Assembly (NCBI GenBank): GCA_938042245.1
Contig: CALIRO010000009.1
Coordinates: 1 to 64,000 of the forward strand
From: an uncultured Thermoguttaceae bacterium
GTDB lineage: Bacteria > Planctomycetota > Planctomycetia > Pirellulales > Thermoguttaceae
Direction of reading: 5' to 3'
DNA length: 64,000 nt
The notes beneath the pieces were generated by a model, which saw only the letters and a program-made list of their open reading frames with translations, was not told the DNA's origin and searched no databases. Made by a program: the position numbers and the translations under genes. Positions 14,490-25,101 of this stretch are shown one piece after another (position 1 is the stretch's first letter; each line of letters begins with the position of its first letter).

Positions 14490-14900
14490 TCCTTTCATTC
14501 CTGACCAAGCCGCCCACGGTCAGTAATGGCATCCCTGGGCAAGCAGAGCGCCAGGAATGACAAGAGGACAGGCCCGGGTAGCCTGGACTGCCCCTTGCGC
14601 GGGAATGACAGAAAGACCCTCTCCCCAGCGTGAGAGAAGGTTACGGTGAGAGGGCCATGGGGAAAATAGAATTTCCCGCCACCCGGCTAGCCTATCGGCC
14701 AGCCGGCCTCTCCATGAAGATCTCCGTACCTACTTCTGTCCTTGAAGCTAGCCTGACGGCCAAGCCGGGTGAGGGGGCATTTAGGCGGACGAGGCGGCCG
14801 CAGTCCGAGCTAGATTCCTGCTTCCGCGGGAATGACATTCTAACACGGGATTCCAGCTTTCGGAAGAATGACCGTATGGCCGATTTCGCGGCAGTAAGGA
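14490..14900. repeat. Mosaic of dispersed intergenic repeats
   Basis: Contains GCGCGGGAATGACAG, TTCCTGCTTCCGCGGGAATGAC, GGGATTCCAGCTTTCGGAAGAATGACCGTATGGC (REP-like) and CCCTCTCCCCAGCGTGAGAGAAGG...ACCCGGCTAGCC...AGCCGGGTGAGGGGG (second family). Confidence 0.7.
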
Positions 14901-14941
14901 GCAAATGCTTTTCGGTTTGCCTCGGGTTGGTGGGAAAGTTG

Positions 14942-17656
14942 CTATTGTAGCTCCGGCAGGGGAATGTTTTCTCCCCGGCGTTGGGCGGCTTGCATTTGCC
15001 GATCGTAAGTGCCATAAAACGGCACGTTGGCATCCAGCCAAAGGTAAATCGTGCGGCGTTCCTGGTCAGATAGTGGCGCCTGTTGGCGATGCACTGGATC
15101 GTCTAGCACTGCGGAGAGGCGACTCATATCCGCCCCCATTCGGCCTGGCCGGGTTACAATCTGGTCGATGCTTGCCCCGCCCCATTCAAAGAAGGCTAGA
15201 TACGGTCGGAGTTGCAGGTAGGATTTGGTGAAATGGCCTTCCGGCTCGCCGGTAAGGATGGGAGGGGTTTTCTTGGCAAGAATGGGCGGGGTTTTCTTGG
15301 ACGGATCCGTTGTTGGCGGACCGGCCCAGGGTGCCGATGCCAAAGTAACCTGCTGGACGCCGTCCAAGGCCCCGCCGTTTCCCTTAGAGCCGACGGTTGG
15401 CTTTTCCTCAGATTCCGCGTCATGGCACCGCAGGCAATGCCGATCCAAGATGGGCTGAATAAGCTGGACAAAATTGAATGGTTTGGTACCAGCCGGGCCG
15501 GGCCTGAGGAGCGATGGCGGCCGCCGCAAAGCCAACGGCAGACCTACCGGCGGCGTCTCCTGGGGGTGTTCATGGCACCCAATGCAACCGGTTTGTTCGC
15601 CCGGCTGGAAATAGACGGTGGTGCGCATTCCTTGAATGGCCCGGCCTTGGCGATCTACCAGTTGGAAATAAAGCGGCCTTCGAGACGGCACTCGGAAAAA
15701 GGCCGATCCATCCCGCTCCACCGGCACAGTACCCAATAGCGCCCGGGCGTTTTCCGCATTGGCATGACCGATGCGCGGATCATTGGCCGTCGGCGTGCTC
15801 TTGGGGAAAAGCTGGAAAATGCGCAGATGATCGATTTCCCGACCAGCCGGCAAAGGCAGCAAACTCCGCCGCACATCATAGACATACACCAAGGCTTCCT
15901 CCGGATCCATTTCCCATTGCTGGTGTTTTTCTGTGGCGGGCTGGTTTCGGATCGGGCCCGGCCAGCGGTGCGGCTTGGGACGGGGCGCTAGAGCCACCGG
16001 ATCCAGCACACTATATCCCTTGTCCCGATACAGCAATTCCAGGTTTCCCCACCGGTCAAAGTAGTACAGGCCGGTCCCTTCTTCAAAACCATTGCCGGAG
16101 CCACAGCCCGGCAGTCGGTCATAGCCGAAACAGACCAGAAACCGGTCTTCATCCAACGGCCACGGACTAACCATGTATCCTTTTGACCACTGATTGGGCG
16201 TTTCCGGGAACTCAATCTCTGGGGTAAGCACCTCCAGGCAGTCGAAGCGGTCCTGGCCGGTTTCCGGATCCAGGCGGACTCGGCGAGGGTCCAACAGCAC
16301 CAAGGAACCACCCACCACGGCATGATGCGCTCCAGCGATAAAAGCGATCTTCTCTGAGCCGGGAATCGCCCGCGGCTGGAAACAGGCGCTAATGGCCATG
16401 GTGTAATTGCCAAATAGCGCCCGGGCCGACGTGCCGTCCGGCATGGAGGTCCATAGCCCATGGAAGTGCGCCGCCGACCGATCTACATAATCCCACCGAC
16501 TGTAACAGATCCGGCCGTCATGGAGCACCGTCGGATGCCACTCATTAGTTTCGTGGAACGAGAGGGTCGTGATCCGTCCGGTTTGGTGGTCTAAATGATG
16601 TAACGTATAGGTGGGCAGAGGTTCCCACCAATTGTTGCAGCGGGTAAAACCGCCTCGGCGCGTGGAAAGGAAAACGAGATTCCCGTCCGGCAGAGGACAT
16701 GGGCTGATGTCATCGTAGGGGCCGGTGGTCAATTGGCGCACCTCTCGGCTCTGCAGGTCCAATTCATACAGATGGAAGCATTCCCGCTGGGGTCCTAGGT
16801 GGTCAAACTCCGGCGGCAGGGGCTTTTGGGTGAGCATGTGCCAATTGGGCAGCACCGGCCGATCCCGCGGCCCAGGCCGGACATGGACAAAAGCAAAATA
16901 GGCCCGCTTGGCGTCGTAATCTAGGGCCAACGTCTGAAAGGCTCCCCGGGGAAGCCTGCCTTCGGTAAGCGATTGGACCTGGGCGCTTTGGCCAGGCCGA
17001 GCCAGCAGATACAGCCCGCCGCCGGCCAAATCGGCCACATTATAGTAATTGCCCACATATTCGTGGAGCATTTGGCAGACAAACCGCCGGGTTTTCAAAA
17101 ACAGGATCGGCTGCTCCGCAAGGCGAGCATCTTCCAGAACCCACTGACGGAGATGGGAACGGATATTCATATACAGAGAAACCGCCTCCGCCGATGGGGT
17201 CTTTGGGGAACTGCTCTGTTTTTCCAAGATGGCGGCGCTTTGTCGATGCCAGCGGTGCAGTTGCTCCTGCCGCTCCTGGCGGATTGGAGCTGGAAGTTTG
17301 GAGCTTATGGCGCGATGGGTCTTTTGCGCTCGGTCCAGAAGGCGACGAAGCGAACTGGCGCTGCCAAGCTGATCGCCCAACCGCTTCTCCTGCAGCCGCC
17401 AATCCTCCTGTGTCCAAGCGGCAAGCTCTTCCTGGCCGGTCTGACGTTCGGTCCCAGCAGCCGAAACGGAACCCATCATTTTACCGCCTTCTGCCCACCG
17501 GCCCCCTTGGAAGAGCCAGCCTGTGGTTGCTGCTGATGGGTTCGGTTCCCCACCCGCCAACCGGCCAGGCGATGAGGAACTTATTAACAGCAGCACCAGG
17601 CCCATCCGCACTGCCAACCTCCCGAAGAGCCCCTTTCGGCAGCCGCAGCTTCCCAT
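14942..17656 (-). CDS. HzsA-like (hydrazine synthase alpha-type domain) protein with beta-propeller and two CxxCH heme sites
   Basis: CIGCHEHP and CLRCHDAES heme motifs; repeats such as PDGNLVFLSTRRGGFTRCNNWWEPLPTYTLHHLD and FHETNEWHPTVLHDGRICYSRWDYVDRSAAHFHGLW. Confidence 0.8.
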   Translation of the reverse strand: MGSCGCRKGLFGRLAVRMGLVLLLISSSSPGRLAGGEPNPSAATTGWLFQGGRWAEGGKMMGSVSAAGTERQTGQEELAAWTQEDWRLQEKRLGDQLGSASSLRRLLDRAQKTHRAISSKLPAPIRQERQEQLHRWHRQSAAILEKQSSSPKTPSAEAVSLYMNIRSHLRQWVLEDARLAEQPILFLKTRRFVCQMLHEYVGNYYNVADLAGGGLYLLARPGQSAQVQSLTEGRLPRGAFQTLALDYDAKRAYFAFVHVRPGPRDRPVLPNWHMLTQKPLPPEFDHLGPQRECFHLYELDLQSREVRQLTTGPYDDISPCPLPDGNLVFLSTRRGGFTRCNNWWEPLPTYTLHHLDHQTGRITTLSFHETNEWHPTVLHDGRICYSRWDYVDRSAAHFHGLWTSMPDGTSARALFGNYTMAISACFQPRAIPGSEKIAFIAGAHHAVVGGSLVLLDPRRVRLDPETGQDRFDCLEVLTPEIEFPETPNQWSKGYMVSPWPLDEDRFLVCFGYDRLPGCGSGNGFEEGTGLYYFDRWGNLELLYRDKGYSVLDPVALAPRPKPHRWPGPIRNQPATEKHQQWEMDPEEALVYVYDVRRSLLPLPAGREIDHLRIFQLFPKSTPTANDPRIGHANAENARALLGTVPVERDGSAFFRVPSRRPLYFQLVDRQGRAIQGMRTTVYFQPGEQTGCIGCHEHPQETPPVGLPLALRRPPSLLRPGPAGTKPFNFVQLIQPILDRHCLRCHDAESEEKPTVGSKGNGGALDGVQQVTLASAPWAGPPTTDPSKKTPPILAKKTPPILTGEPEGHFTKSYLQLRPYLAFFEWGGASIDQIVTRPGRMGADMSRLSAVLDDPVHRQQAPLSDQERRTIYLWLDANVPFYGTYDRQMQAAQRRGENIPLPELQ

Positions 17657-17933
17657 TCTGGTTCCTCCTCATAACAAGAAGAAGCTCTTCCTTGCTTATC
17701 AGCGATGCACTAAATGCATTTTATCCCCCGCCTCTCCGGATAGGAAGATAAGGACAAATCGTTGCCGTTTTTGAGAGAATAAATGTTCCTTGACAACCCC
17801 TTTCTCCTTGCTCGACAAAGGCAAAATAGCCCGAGCTACCGGCTGGGGTAAAGCAGTCTGGTTGTTCTCCGGAGTCGTAGATGTTACCATGCTGAAGAGG
17901 CTTGTTGGAGGAGGACTTCTCGGAGGAAAGGGG

Positions 17934-19556
17934 ATGGGCCAGGCCAGTTGCCAAGCAGAGCGTCAGCGGATCCAGCAAGATTGGCTAGGAAAGCGTCAGA
18001 AGATTCAGCGAGAACTTTCAGCCGGGTCATTTGATCTGCTGGTCATCGGCGGCGGCATTGTGGGGGCCGGAGTGGCCAGAGATGCTGCTCTGCGGGGACT
18101 GCGGGTGGCCTTGTGCGAACAATATGATTTCGCCTTCGGTACAAGCAGCCGAACTAGCCGACTCCTACATGGCGGCCTTCGTTACCTGGCGCAAGGTCGG
18201 CTGGGCCTTGTCCGGCAGGCAAGCCGGGAAAAATGCATCCTCCATCGCATCGCTCCGCATCTAGCTCAGCCGTTGGAGTTCCTCTTTCCCACCTATCGCC
18301 GATCGGGCTGGCCCCGGTGGCAATTGGCCATCGGTGTAAAAATCTACGATCTTCTTTGCGGCGGCCGAAATCTGGGCCCTTCCCGCTGGCTTTCGCGGGA
18401 TGGGATTCGGCAGATTCTGCCCGGCCTGCGCACCCAAGGGCTTACCGGCGGAGTAGCCTACTACGACGCCCTGACGCAGGATGCCCGCTTGGTGCTGGAT
18501 ACCCTCCGCTCCGCCCATCGGGCCGGGGCCCTGCTGGCCAATTATATGAAAGTCCTCCAAGCCCACCGGACTCCCACCGGCTGGCTGCTGCAGGTGGAGG
18601 ACCAACTGACCGGCCAGGGCCTAGAAATCTCGGCCCGAGCCATTGTCCACGCTACCGGCCCCTGGGCCGAACAATTCCCCCAGTCCTCCCTACGCCTGCG
18701 CCGCACCAAAGGGGTACATTTGGTCTTGGATCGCCGTCGGCTGGAAATCCGTCCCAGCCTGCCCAGCTCCACAGGCCCTCCGGCACTCCAAGGCCCAAGC
18801 GGCTCTTGGCCGTCGGCTTCTTCTGACGGCAAGGCCCCCGGCGCCAACCAGTCCTTTGAGCCCAGTCCGGCGGTGGTCCTGGCCGAGGGAAGCCGCATTG
18901 TTTTCCTCATCCCCTGGGGCGATCGGCTCATCTTGGGCACCACAGACACCGATTACACGGGCCCCAATGAAACGGTGTGCACCGAGCCGGAAGATGTGCG
19001 GTATCTTCTGGAACTGACCAATCAGTATTTCCCCGACGCCCAACTGACCCCCTCAGATATCCTAGCCGATTGGGCAGGCATTCGACCGCTGATTGATACC
19101 GGCCGGGGAGGACCGTCGGATATTTCCCGAGCGCATCTTATCCGCTCGCCGCAGCCGGGTTGGATCGACGTAGCCGGCGGCAAACTCACCACCTACCGCC
19201 ATATCGCCGAACAGGTCTTGGACGCACTGGCCCGGCAATGGAACCAACGTCTACCGCCCAGCCGAAGTGCCCACCTGCCTCTTTTAGAGTCGGCCGATGA
19301 TGCCTGTTGGAGCGGTATTTTGCCGCCGCCAGTCTGTCCCGAAGCCGTCCAGTACTTCTGCCAACAGGAATGGACCTACCACCTAGACGACCTAATGCTC
19401 CGGCGCACCAGTTGGCATTATTACCTACCGGAGCCAGCCCAGGTAGCCCAACAGGCAGCCGGTTGGATGGCGGCGCAGCTCGGCTGGACCGGGGAGCAAC
19501 AACAGGCCGAATACGGCCGGTACATGGAAGCCACTGGTCTCATACGGAACCGGTAA
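17934..19556 (+). CDS. glpD: FAD-dependent glycerol-3-phosphate dehydrogenase
   Basis: DLLVIGGGIVGAGVARDAALRGLRVALCEQYDFAFGTSSRTSRLLHGGLRYLAQGRLGLVRQASREK; GGAGG upstream of the 17934 ATG (ORF opens at 17790). Confidence 0.9.
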   Translation: MGQASCQAERQRIQQDWLGKRQKIQRELSAGSFDLLVIGGGIVGAGVARDAALRGLRVALCEQYDFAFGTSSRTSRLLHGGLRYLAQGRLGLVRQASREKCILHRIAPHLAQPLEFLFPTYRRSGWPRWQLAIGVKIYDLLCGGRNLGPSRWLSRDGIRQILPGLRTQGLTGGVAYYDALTQDARLVLDTLRSAHRAGALLANYMKVLQAHRTPTGWLLQVEDQLTGQGLEISARAIVHATGPWAEQFPQSSLRLRRTKGVHLVLDRRRLEIRPSLPSSTGPPALQGPSGSWPSASSDGKAPGANQSFEPSPAVVLAEGSRIVFLIPWGDRLILGTTDTDYTGPNETVCTEPEDVRYLLELTNQYFPDAQLTPSDILADWAGIRPLIDTGRGGPSDISRAHLIRSPQPGWIDVAGGKLTTYRHIAEQVLDALARQWNQRLPPSRSAHLPLLESADDACWSGILPPPVCPEAVQYFCQQEWTYHLDDLMLRRTSWHYYLPEPAQVAQQAAGWMAAQLGWTGEQQQAEYGRYMEATGLIRNR

Positions 19557-19626
19557 GCGCCATTCCCAGGGCGGTCCAGGGAGGGGCCCGGCCGGGAAGC
19601 GGCAGGTCTCATCCAGAACCGGGAAA

Positions 19627-20100
19627 TTAGGGCCCCAGGGCGAAATCGAGCGTGTTGCTGCCGCCTTCGGGGATCGTGGCTGTGAGCGTGGTTTGTTGCA
19701 GATCGCTATAACGGGGCGGAAGCACTTGCCGGGCCGGTGAGTCGTCCGGTCCTACGCCCGCCTGGGGGACATAGTCAGAGCCGTCCGGCATGACCCATTT
19801 GCGGATGGTTACCCGGTAGTCGCCGACGGCAGCACCCCGACCCTGCGGGCAGACAAGCTCATACCGGCCCTCTTGGTCGGTGCGTGCCTCGGCAATCGGT
19901 CCCCGGGTCTGACCGGTAGGGACAAAGGTAACCATAGCTCCTGTCAGCGGCTTGTCGGCTAAGGTAACTCGGCCGCTGGCAGGCACCAGCCGAGGCAGGT
20001 TCGGATCTCTGCCCCGGCAGCCCAGGCCCACAAGCAGCATAACCGCTAGTAGCCCAACAAGCCCCTCCACTCTGGACCTGCTGAAGGAAAACCCTTTCAT
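19627..20100 (-). CDS. Small lipoprotein with carboxypeptidase-regulatory/transthyretin-like domain
   Basis: MKGFSFSRSRVEGLVGLLAVMLLVGLGCRGRD lipobox, then GRVTLADKPLTGAMVTFVPTGQTRGPIAEARTDQEGRYELV. Confidence 0.8.
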   Translation of the reverse strand: MKGFSFSRSRVEGLVGLLAVMLLVGLGCRGRDPNLPRLVPASGRVTLADKPLTGAMVTFVPTGQTRGPIAEARTDQEGRYELVCPQGRGAAVGDYRVTIRKWVMPDGSDYVPQAGVGPDDSPARQVLPPRYSDLQQTTLTATIPEGGSNTLDFALGP

Positions 20101-20170
20101 GGGACAGCCCGATCGCAAAAAGAAGTACAGGATTACACGAATAGCTTGGAGATGCGGAAGGAGCACCCTT

Positions 20171-21166
20171 TCATGGAAGGCCCCCCACCTCTCCGCCTGC
20201 CATGGTGGAAAGCCGCTGAAGCACTACCGAATCGGTATTCTCCGAAAGGAAATGGACCGAGCCATCGGCCATCAGCACATGAGCACCTCCCGGATGGAGA
20301 CTGCCCATATGGCCCCAACTGCGCAACTGTCCACGCCGAGGATTGGCAATGATGCCGGGCCATTCCCACCGGTTAATTCCGTGGTTACCGACGTCAATGC
20401 CCACCATCACCCAGCCCCGGTATCCCCAGGCAGCGCAGCGACCGTTATATACATCATAGACCGTCTCGGCCATGGCGATGGTGTTCGCGGTGCCGTCCAG
20501 AATGTCTGAGATCCGGGTGCCGGTGTCTTCGCCGAAGATCCGCCGGGTGGTAGGCGACTCCTTAAACCATGCTCGACAATCGTACCGGTAGCTGGTGCTG
20601 AAATCGTAGTTGGTCTTGGCACCGCGCAGGCCGCTGCCCGGTTTGATACCGTAGTGGGGGCTATCCGCCGGCAGATAGGGATCCCCATTGTCCGAAGGAC
20701 AGGAAAACACGCTCAGCCGGGTGGAGACCACCGCCCCATTGCCGCTGGCCACCGCATCGCCCGCTAAGATGCCTATGGCCGTGCATGGGCTGCAACAGCC
20801 GGTATTGCCGTACATCGTGTTGCTAGCACACTGGCGCCGGTCATATTTGTCGTACAGCGGTTGCTGCTCCACATAGGGAAGTAACATCAACAGACCATTG
20901 GCGTTCAGCACAATGGCTGCGCCCCCCTGCTCCGGATACCTACACCATCCGTATCCAATCCCCGCTGGCGGAAAACTGCCCAAAGCGGAATGATAATTAT
21001 GCAAGGCCAAGCCGAGTTGTTTGAGGTTGTTGGAGCATTGCATTCGGCGTGCCGCTTCCCGCGCCGCCTGCACCGCCGGCAAAAGCAAAGCAATCAATAT
21101 CCCAATGATCGCAATGACAACCAATAGCTCGACTAAGGTGAAGGCCCTCTGGTAGCGATCCTCCAT
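20171..21166 (-). CDS. DUF1559 pseudopilin-like protein
   Basis: MEDRYQRAFTLVELLVVIAIIGILIALLLPAVQAAREAARRMQCSNNLKQLGLALHNY; C-terminal HPGGAHVLMADGSVHFLSE. Confidence 0.95.
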   Translation of the reverse strand: MEDRYQRAFTLVELLVVIAIIGILIALLLPAVQAAREAARRMQCSNNLKQLGLALHNYHSALGSFPPAGIGYGWCRYPEQGGAAIVLNANGLLMLLPYVEQQPLYDKYDRRQCASNTMYGNTGCCSPCTAIGILAGDAVASGNGAVVSTRLSVFSCPSDNGDPYLPADSPHYGIKPGSGLRGAKTNYDFSTSYRYDCRAWFKESPTTRRIFGEDTGTRISDILDGTANTIAMAETVYDVYNGRCAAWGYRGWVMVGIDVGNHGINRWEWPGIIANPRRGQLRSWGHMGSLHPGGAHVLMADGSVHFLSENTDSVVLQRLSTMAGGEVGGLP

Positions 21167-22042
21167 GGCATGAACTCCTGAAATGGAACGCTGTTTTGTG
21201 GATATGGGAGGTTGGACGAGCAACAGTTCGGGAAAATGAAATGGGACCCTCTGCATCGCTGCCGGTTTGTAACTCTGTGGGGTTTTGGGGTCTGGAGAAC
21301 TCACCCGATCAGCCCCAACCCAACTAGCCCCACTGATTACTTACGTTGGTACTTACCTGCAGTCTCTGTCTATTTTAATTTTACTAACTGCAACTTTGTA
21401 TTGTACTCTCACCCCTCCCTGGCGCTGTCAAGCATGAGGAGAAAAAATTTTTAGACGAATCCCCTCTTCGGAATGTAGTGAAACTCCTTCTTCCGGATGG
21501 GGAAATTCCTAAAAAGAAATCTGTTGGCTAACCTATAAACTGGCCATGAGTTGAGTTGATTTGGGACCTCTGCGAAATCATGAACATAATATGAACTATA
21601 TGAACATATAATCCTACTATTTCCAACAAGATGGTAGGTTTCTAGCATTACTTGCGAGCCTACATAGTGAGGCAGTTGGACCACTGAGTAAAATGGTATC
21701 ACAGGAACCTCTGAATAATTCAAAGGAGATATTTTTACACCCCTTCGGCACCTCCGTCCATAGCCTTAACATATAGTGGCACTGCCCACATGAGACTCAA
21801 AGAATAGTGTCCAGCAATGGGAACCGATAGGCAAAGGAACAGATCAAGTATTCATAAAGTTCATATGATGTTCAGGATTCTGGAAAGCTTCCCCCAATAT
21901 ATCCCTTGCATTATTCAGAGATTCCAAAAGATGTCAGCGGAAGCCCTTGCCGATCCGGGGGACCCAAACCGATCCCCTTTCCCCTGGCAAAATGGAAAAG
22001 ATTTCAGGCGAACTGTTTGGGCCGGTTTCGGCGTGGTAGTTA

Positions 22043-22207
22043 ACTGAGGGTGTCCGGGAATTCGGTGCTTGGAAGGCGTTGTAGATTAATAGGTTACAGC
22101 GCAAGGAACGCGACTTATGCCCTCGGTGCGCGTCCGACGCGCAGCGCACCAGTCAACTCTCGTTATTCCACCGACTCACGACAATCGAATTCCCGCACAC
22201 TCTCAGT
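22043..22207. mobile_element. Candidate MITE / non-autonomous element, 165 bp
   Basis: Left end ACTGAGGGTGTCCGGGAATTCG (22043-22064); right end CGAATTCCCGCACACTCTCAGT (22186-22207), reverse complement ACTGAGAGTGTGCGGGAATTCG; 20/22 identical. No transposase ORF inside. Confidence 0.7.
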
Positions 22208-22473
22208 GAAGTGGATGGTGGTGTCGGCAAAATGGAACTAAGAGGCTCTAACAAAACGAGCTTTCCTGGTTCTCTGTCCCTAGGAAACACGGAGGGTTGA
22301 CCCTTTTAGGGTTTGCTTTTTTAGCGCCTCTAATTTCAGCCCAACTCCTTAGGGCATAGTTCTAGACCAGAAGCTCCTAGGAACTGCTCTACCGAGCAAG
22401 ATAGAAAAGACTCTGAGAAAACCCCTAGCGGATGGGTGGGTGCCACCCCTATTTAATAGACTTTACGAGTTAG

Positions 22474-22546
<73 letters not shown>

Positions 22547-23886
22547 TGGAGAAAACGTTACCAACAGACCTCGTGGCGGAGCGGAAAAAAACCAGCCACG
22601 CCCCCCCACCCTCAGCGTTCCTCTTTCATCATGCTCCTCACTAGATCCACAACCCTTTCTGTCGGAAGAAGGTAAAGAAGAAGGGAAAAGAAAGGCAGTA
22701 GGTTGGGCCAGCCATTATTGGGGCAAATTCCCCAATTCCCTTCTTCCTTCCGCGGAGTCCGGGAGGTGGAAATCGTCCGGAGATCTTTAAAAATGGACAA
22801 TAAATTCAATAAGCTGGCTTATCAGATTTTTTAGTTTCTATATTTTATCTATTTTTCCTGTTTTTTCAAATTTCTCACTTCGCCCTCCCAATTCCCTCCA
22901 TCCCACACACTACCTTGTTCCGACGTAAAAAATTATATTTTATAACTTTTTTTTGAGAAAACAAGGGCCAAAGGTTGCCACTCTGGACGCCTGGGGGAGG
23001 TGCCTATTTTAGGCAGTTAGAAAAAGGGCCTAGGAGGCCCCTCAGCTACTCAAAAGGCCATCGCCCCCCACAGCTCTCGGAGACTATGCGGGTTGGGCTT
23101 TAGGTTCTGGTTCTACCCAAGCGGTCCCTACCGGGTTCCCAATAACTTTTTCGGGAACATTTCAGCCGCTTGGAGTAAATTCGCTGCTTTTTTCGTGAGA
23201 AACCGCATCGGCTCACTGCCGCGCAAGCGGGAATCTAGTAGGGAAATGTGGCGGCTGTTTTTCCTAGATCGGGCGGTTTTGCGGGGATGACAAGAAAGAG
23301 GCTCCGTTCGGCTGAATTGTTAGGTTTTTGGCCGGAGAAGGTTTCCGCTATAAGTTTTTTGCAGGGGTAGGGGCCAGTCTCTGGGAACGTGTTTGAAAAG
23401 GGCTTGGCAGCCGAAATCATTCCCCTCTTCCCTGGCTGGGGAGCATACGTAAACTTAGTCTGTGAGACTGCGTTCACAGCCACTGGACCGAAAATACCTA
23501 CCGTCTGCCATAGGGTGCTATCTCCAAGGGAGCTAGTTAGTGGGTTCTGCCGGCCTCCGGGCGAGTCGGGTTACATGGGGTATTTTGGAACACGCTCGGA
23601 GAGTAGCTTTGCCTCAGCTTCCGTGGGGTATCTCTTTAATTGGTGGGAATTGACCGGAACACTTTCCTTATTGGTATAAAGCCAACCGTTTTGGTAGGCG
23701 CCCAACAGTTTTCTCCCGACGAAGAAAATTACCCCGGGCTACGGGGCATCCGAAGCGTTGTCTTGAATGTTCTGGAATTTTGGTGAAGCAGATTTCTACC
23801 GACCCACCAAGGAGGGTATGTTGTTATTCCGGCTCGGAGGCATACTTGGGGCCTCTGGCGCGAGCATACGGTCGGCGCAGCCGGGG

Positions 23887-25101
23887 TTATTTTGTTTTCT
23901 CAGCTCGGAGGCATTCTTCGGGGGTAATAATCCCATCGTTATTTAGGTCATATTTTTGGAAGTCGGTGGCTTTGGCATCGGTCCATTCGGTAGCAAATTC
24001 CGCCATGGAAACCTGGCCGTCGCCGTCGGTATCTTTCTGAATGAACCAGTCGGGCAGCCCCTTGGGCAATCGTTCCAAGGGGGTGAGGAAGCGGACCCGG
24101 CCGGTTTGGCCGGATCGGCTCCCGGAACTGGAAGAAGAACGGGATGGACCAGCCCAGTTCGATCCGCTGCCACTCGAACGGGACCCACTGCTGGAGGTGG
24201 TGGGAGTGCTCGGATGGGGACTGCTGGAAGTGGACGTCCAGCCAGTGCTGCTGCCCGAACTGCTCCCAGCACTACTGGAGGAACTCCCGCCGGAGATGGC
24301 CAACTGATTCCGTTCCAATTCTCGGGCGGTCAATTCTTCCAAGGTGATGATGCCGTCGTTATTTCGATCGGCTTTTTCCGGTGAGCCTCGCATCTGTTGC
24401 CATTCTTCCCGTTCCAAGATGCCGTTTTTATTCGCATCATATTGTCGGAAAAGACTCTGGGCGTATTGGCGGACTCGCTCTTCCAATTGCTGACGTTCTG
24501 AGTTTCCTAGGGATGGTCCAGCGGGAGCCGTTGCAGCAGCAGTTCCAGGACTGCCCGAACTACTGCCCGGCAGACCGAAACCGCCTGGTTTGGGAAGATT
24601 CGTCCCCTCAGGCCCAAATCCTTTCAAACCGGACGGAGAAGGGGGGAAGCTTCCGGAACTGCTGGGGCCAGGAGCAGTTGGTCCTCCAGGGCTTGGTCCA
24701 CTACCGGGAGTGCCTGGACCTGCTGGGGGGGATTTGGCCTCTTGCTGCTGGATATACCGGATGACAGCGGCCCGGAATTCGGCCACCGCAATGGAATGGC
24801 TTGGATTTAGGCCGGCTTCTTTGGCCATGCGTTCATAAATATACCGGCTTTGGCCTCGCACTTCGTTGGGTTCGATCACCCCGTCCTGATTGGCGTCGAA
24901 GGCGCTGATCATGCGTTCGGCACGTTCTATGCGCCAGCGGAATCGGGCTGCTGGATCTTCGGGCATGCCTTCCGAAGGCCGACGCTCCCGCCACCGTGCT
25001 CGACCGGACCGCTCTTGGGCCTGGCCTTCGGCGAGCAAACTGCCCACTCCGGCCAGCACGAATGCCCCCAACAGGATCCACTTCTCCCCCAGACTGGGCA
25101 T
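23887..25101 (-). CDS. Secreted multi-EF-hand protein with Ser/Gly/Pro-rich linkers
   Basis: Signal peptide MPSLGEKWILLGAFVLAG; EF loops DANQDGVIEPNE, DANKNGILEREE, DRNNDGIITLEE, DTDGDGQVSMAE, DLNNDGIITPEE. Confidence 0.9.
   Translation of the reverse strand: MPSLGEKWILLGAFVLAGVGSLLAEGQAQERSGRARWRERRPSEGMPEDPAARFRWRIERAERMISAFDANQDGVIEPNEVRGQSRYIYERMAKEAGLNPSHSIAVAEFRAAVIRYIQQQEAKSPPAGPGTPGSGPSPGGPTAPGPSSSGSFPPSPSGLKGFGPEGTNLPKPGGFGLPGSSSGSPGTAAATAPAGPSLGNSERQQLEERVRQYAQSLFRQYDANKNGILEREEWQQMRGSPEKADRNNDGIITLEELTARELERNQLAISGGSSSSSAGSSSGSSTGWTSTSSSPHPSTPTTSSSGSRSSGSGSNWAGPSRSSSSSGSRSGQTGRVRFLTPLERLPKGLPDWFIQKDTDGDGQVSMAEFATEWTDAKATDFQKYDLNNDGIITPEECLRAEKTK

Noticed and set aside
14630-15041. 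ORFs with repeated SFRGNDI / HSRGSRNL text
   Set aside because: Translations of dispersed intergenic repeats.
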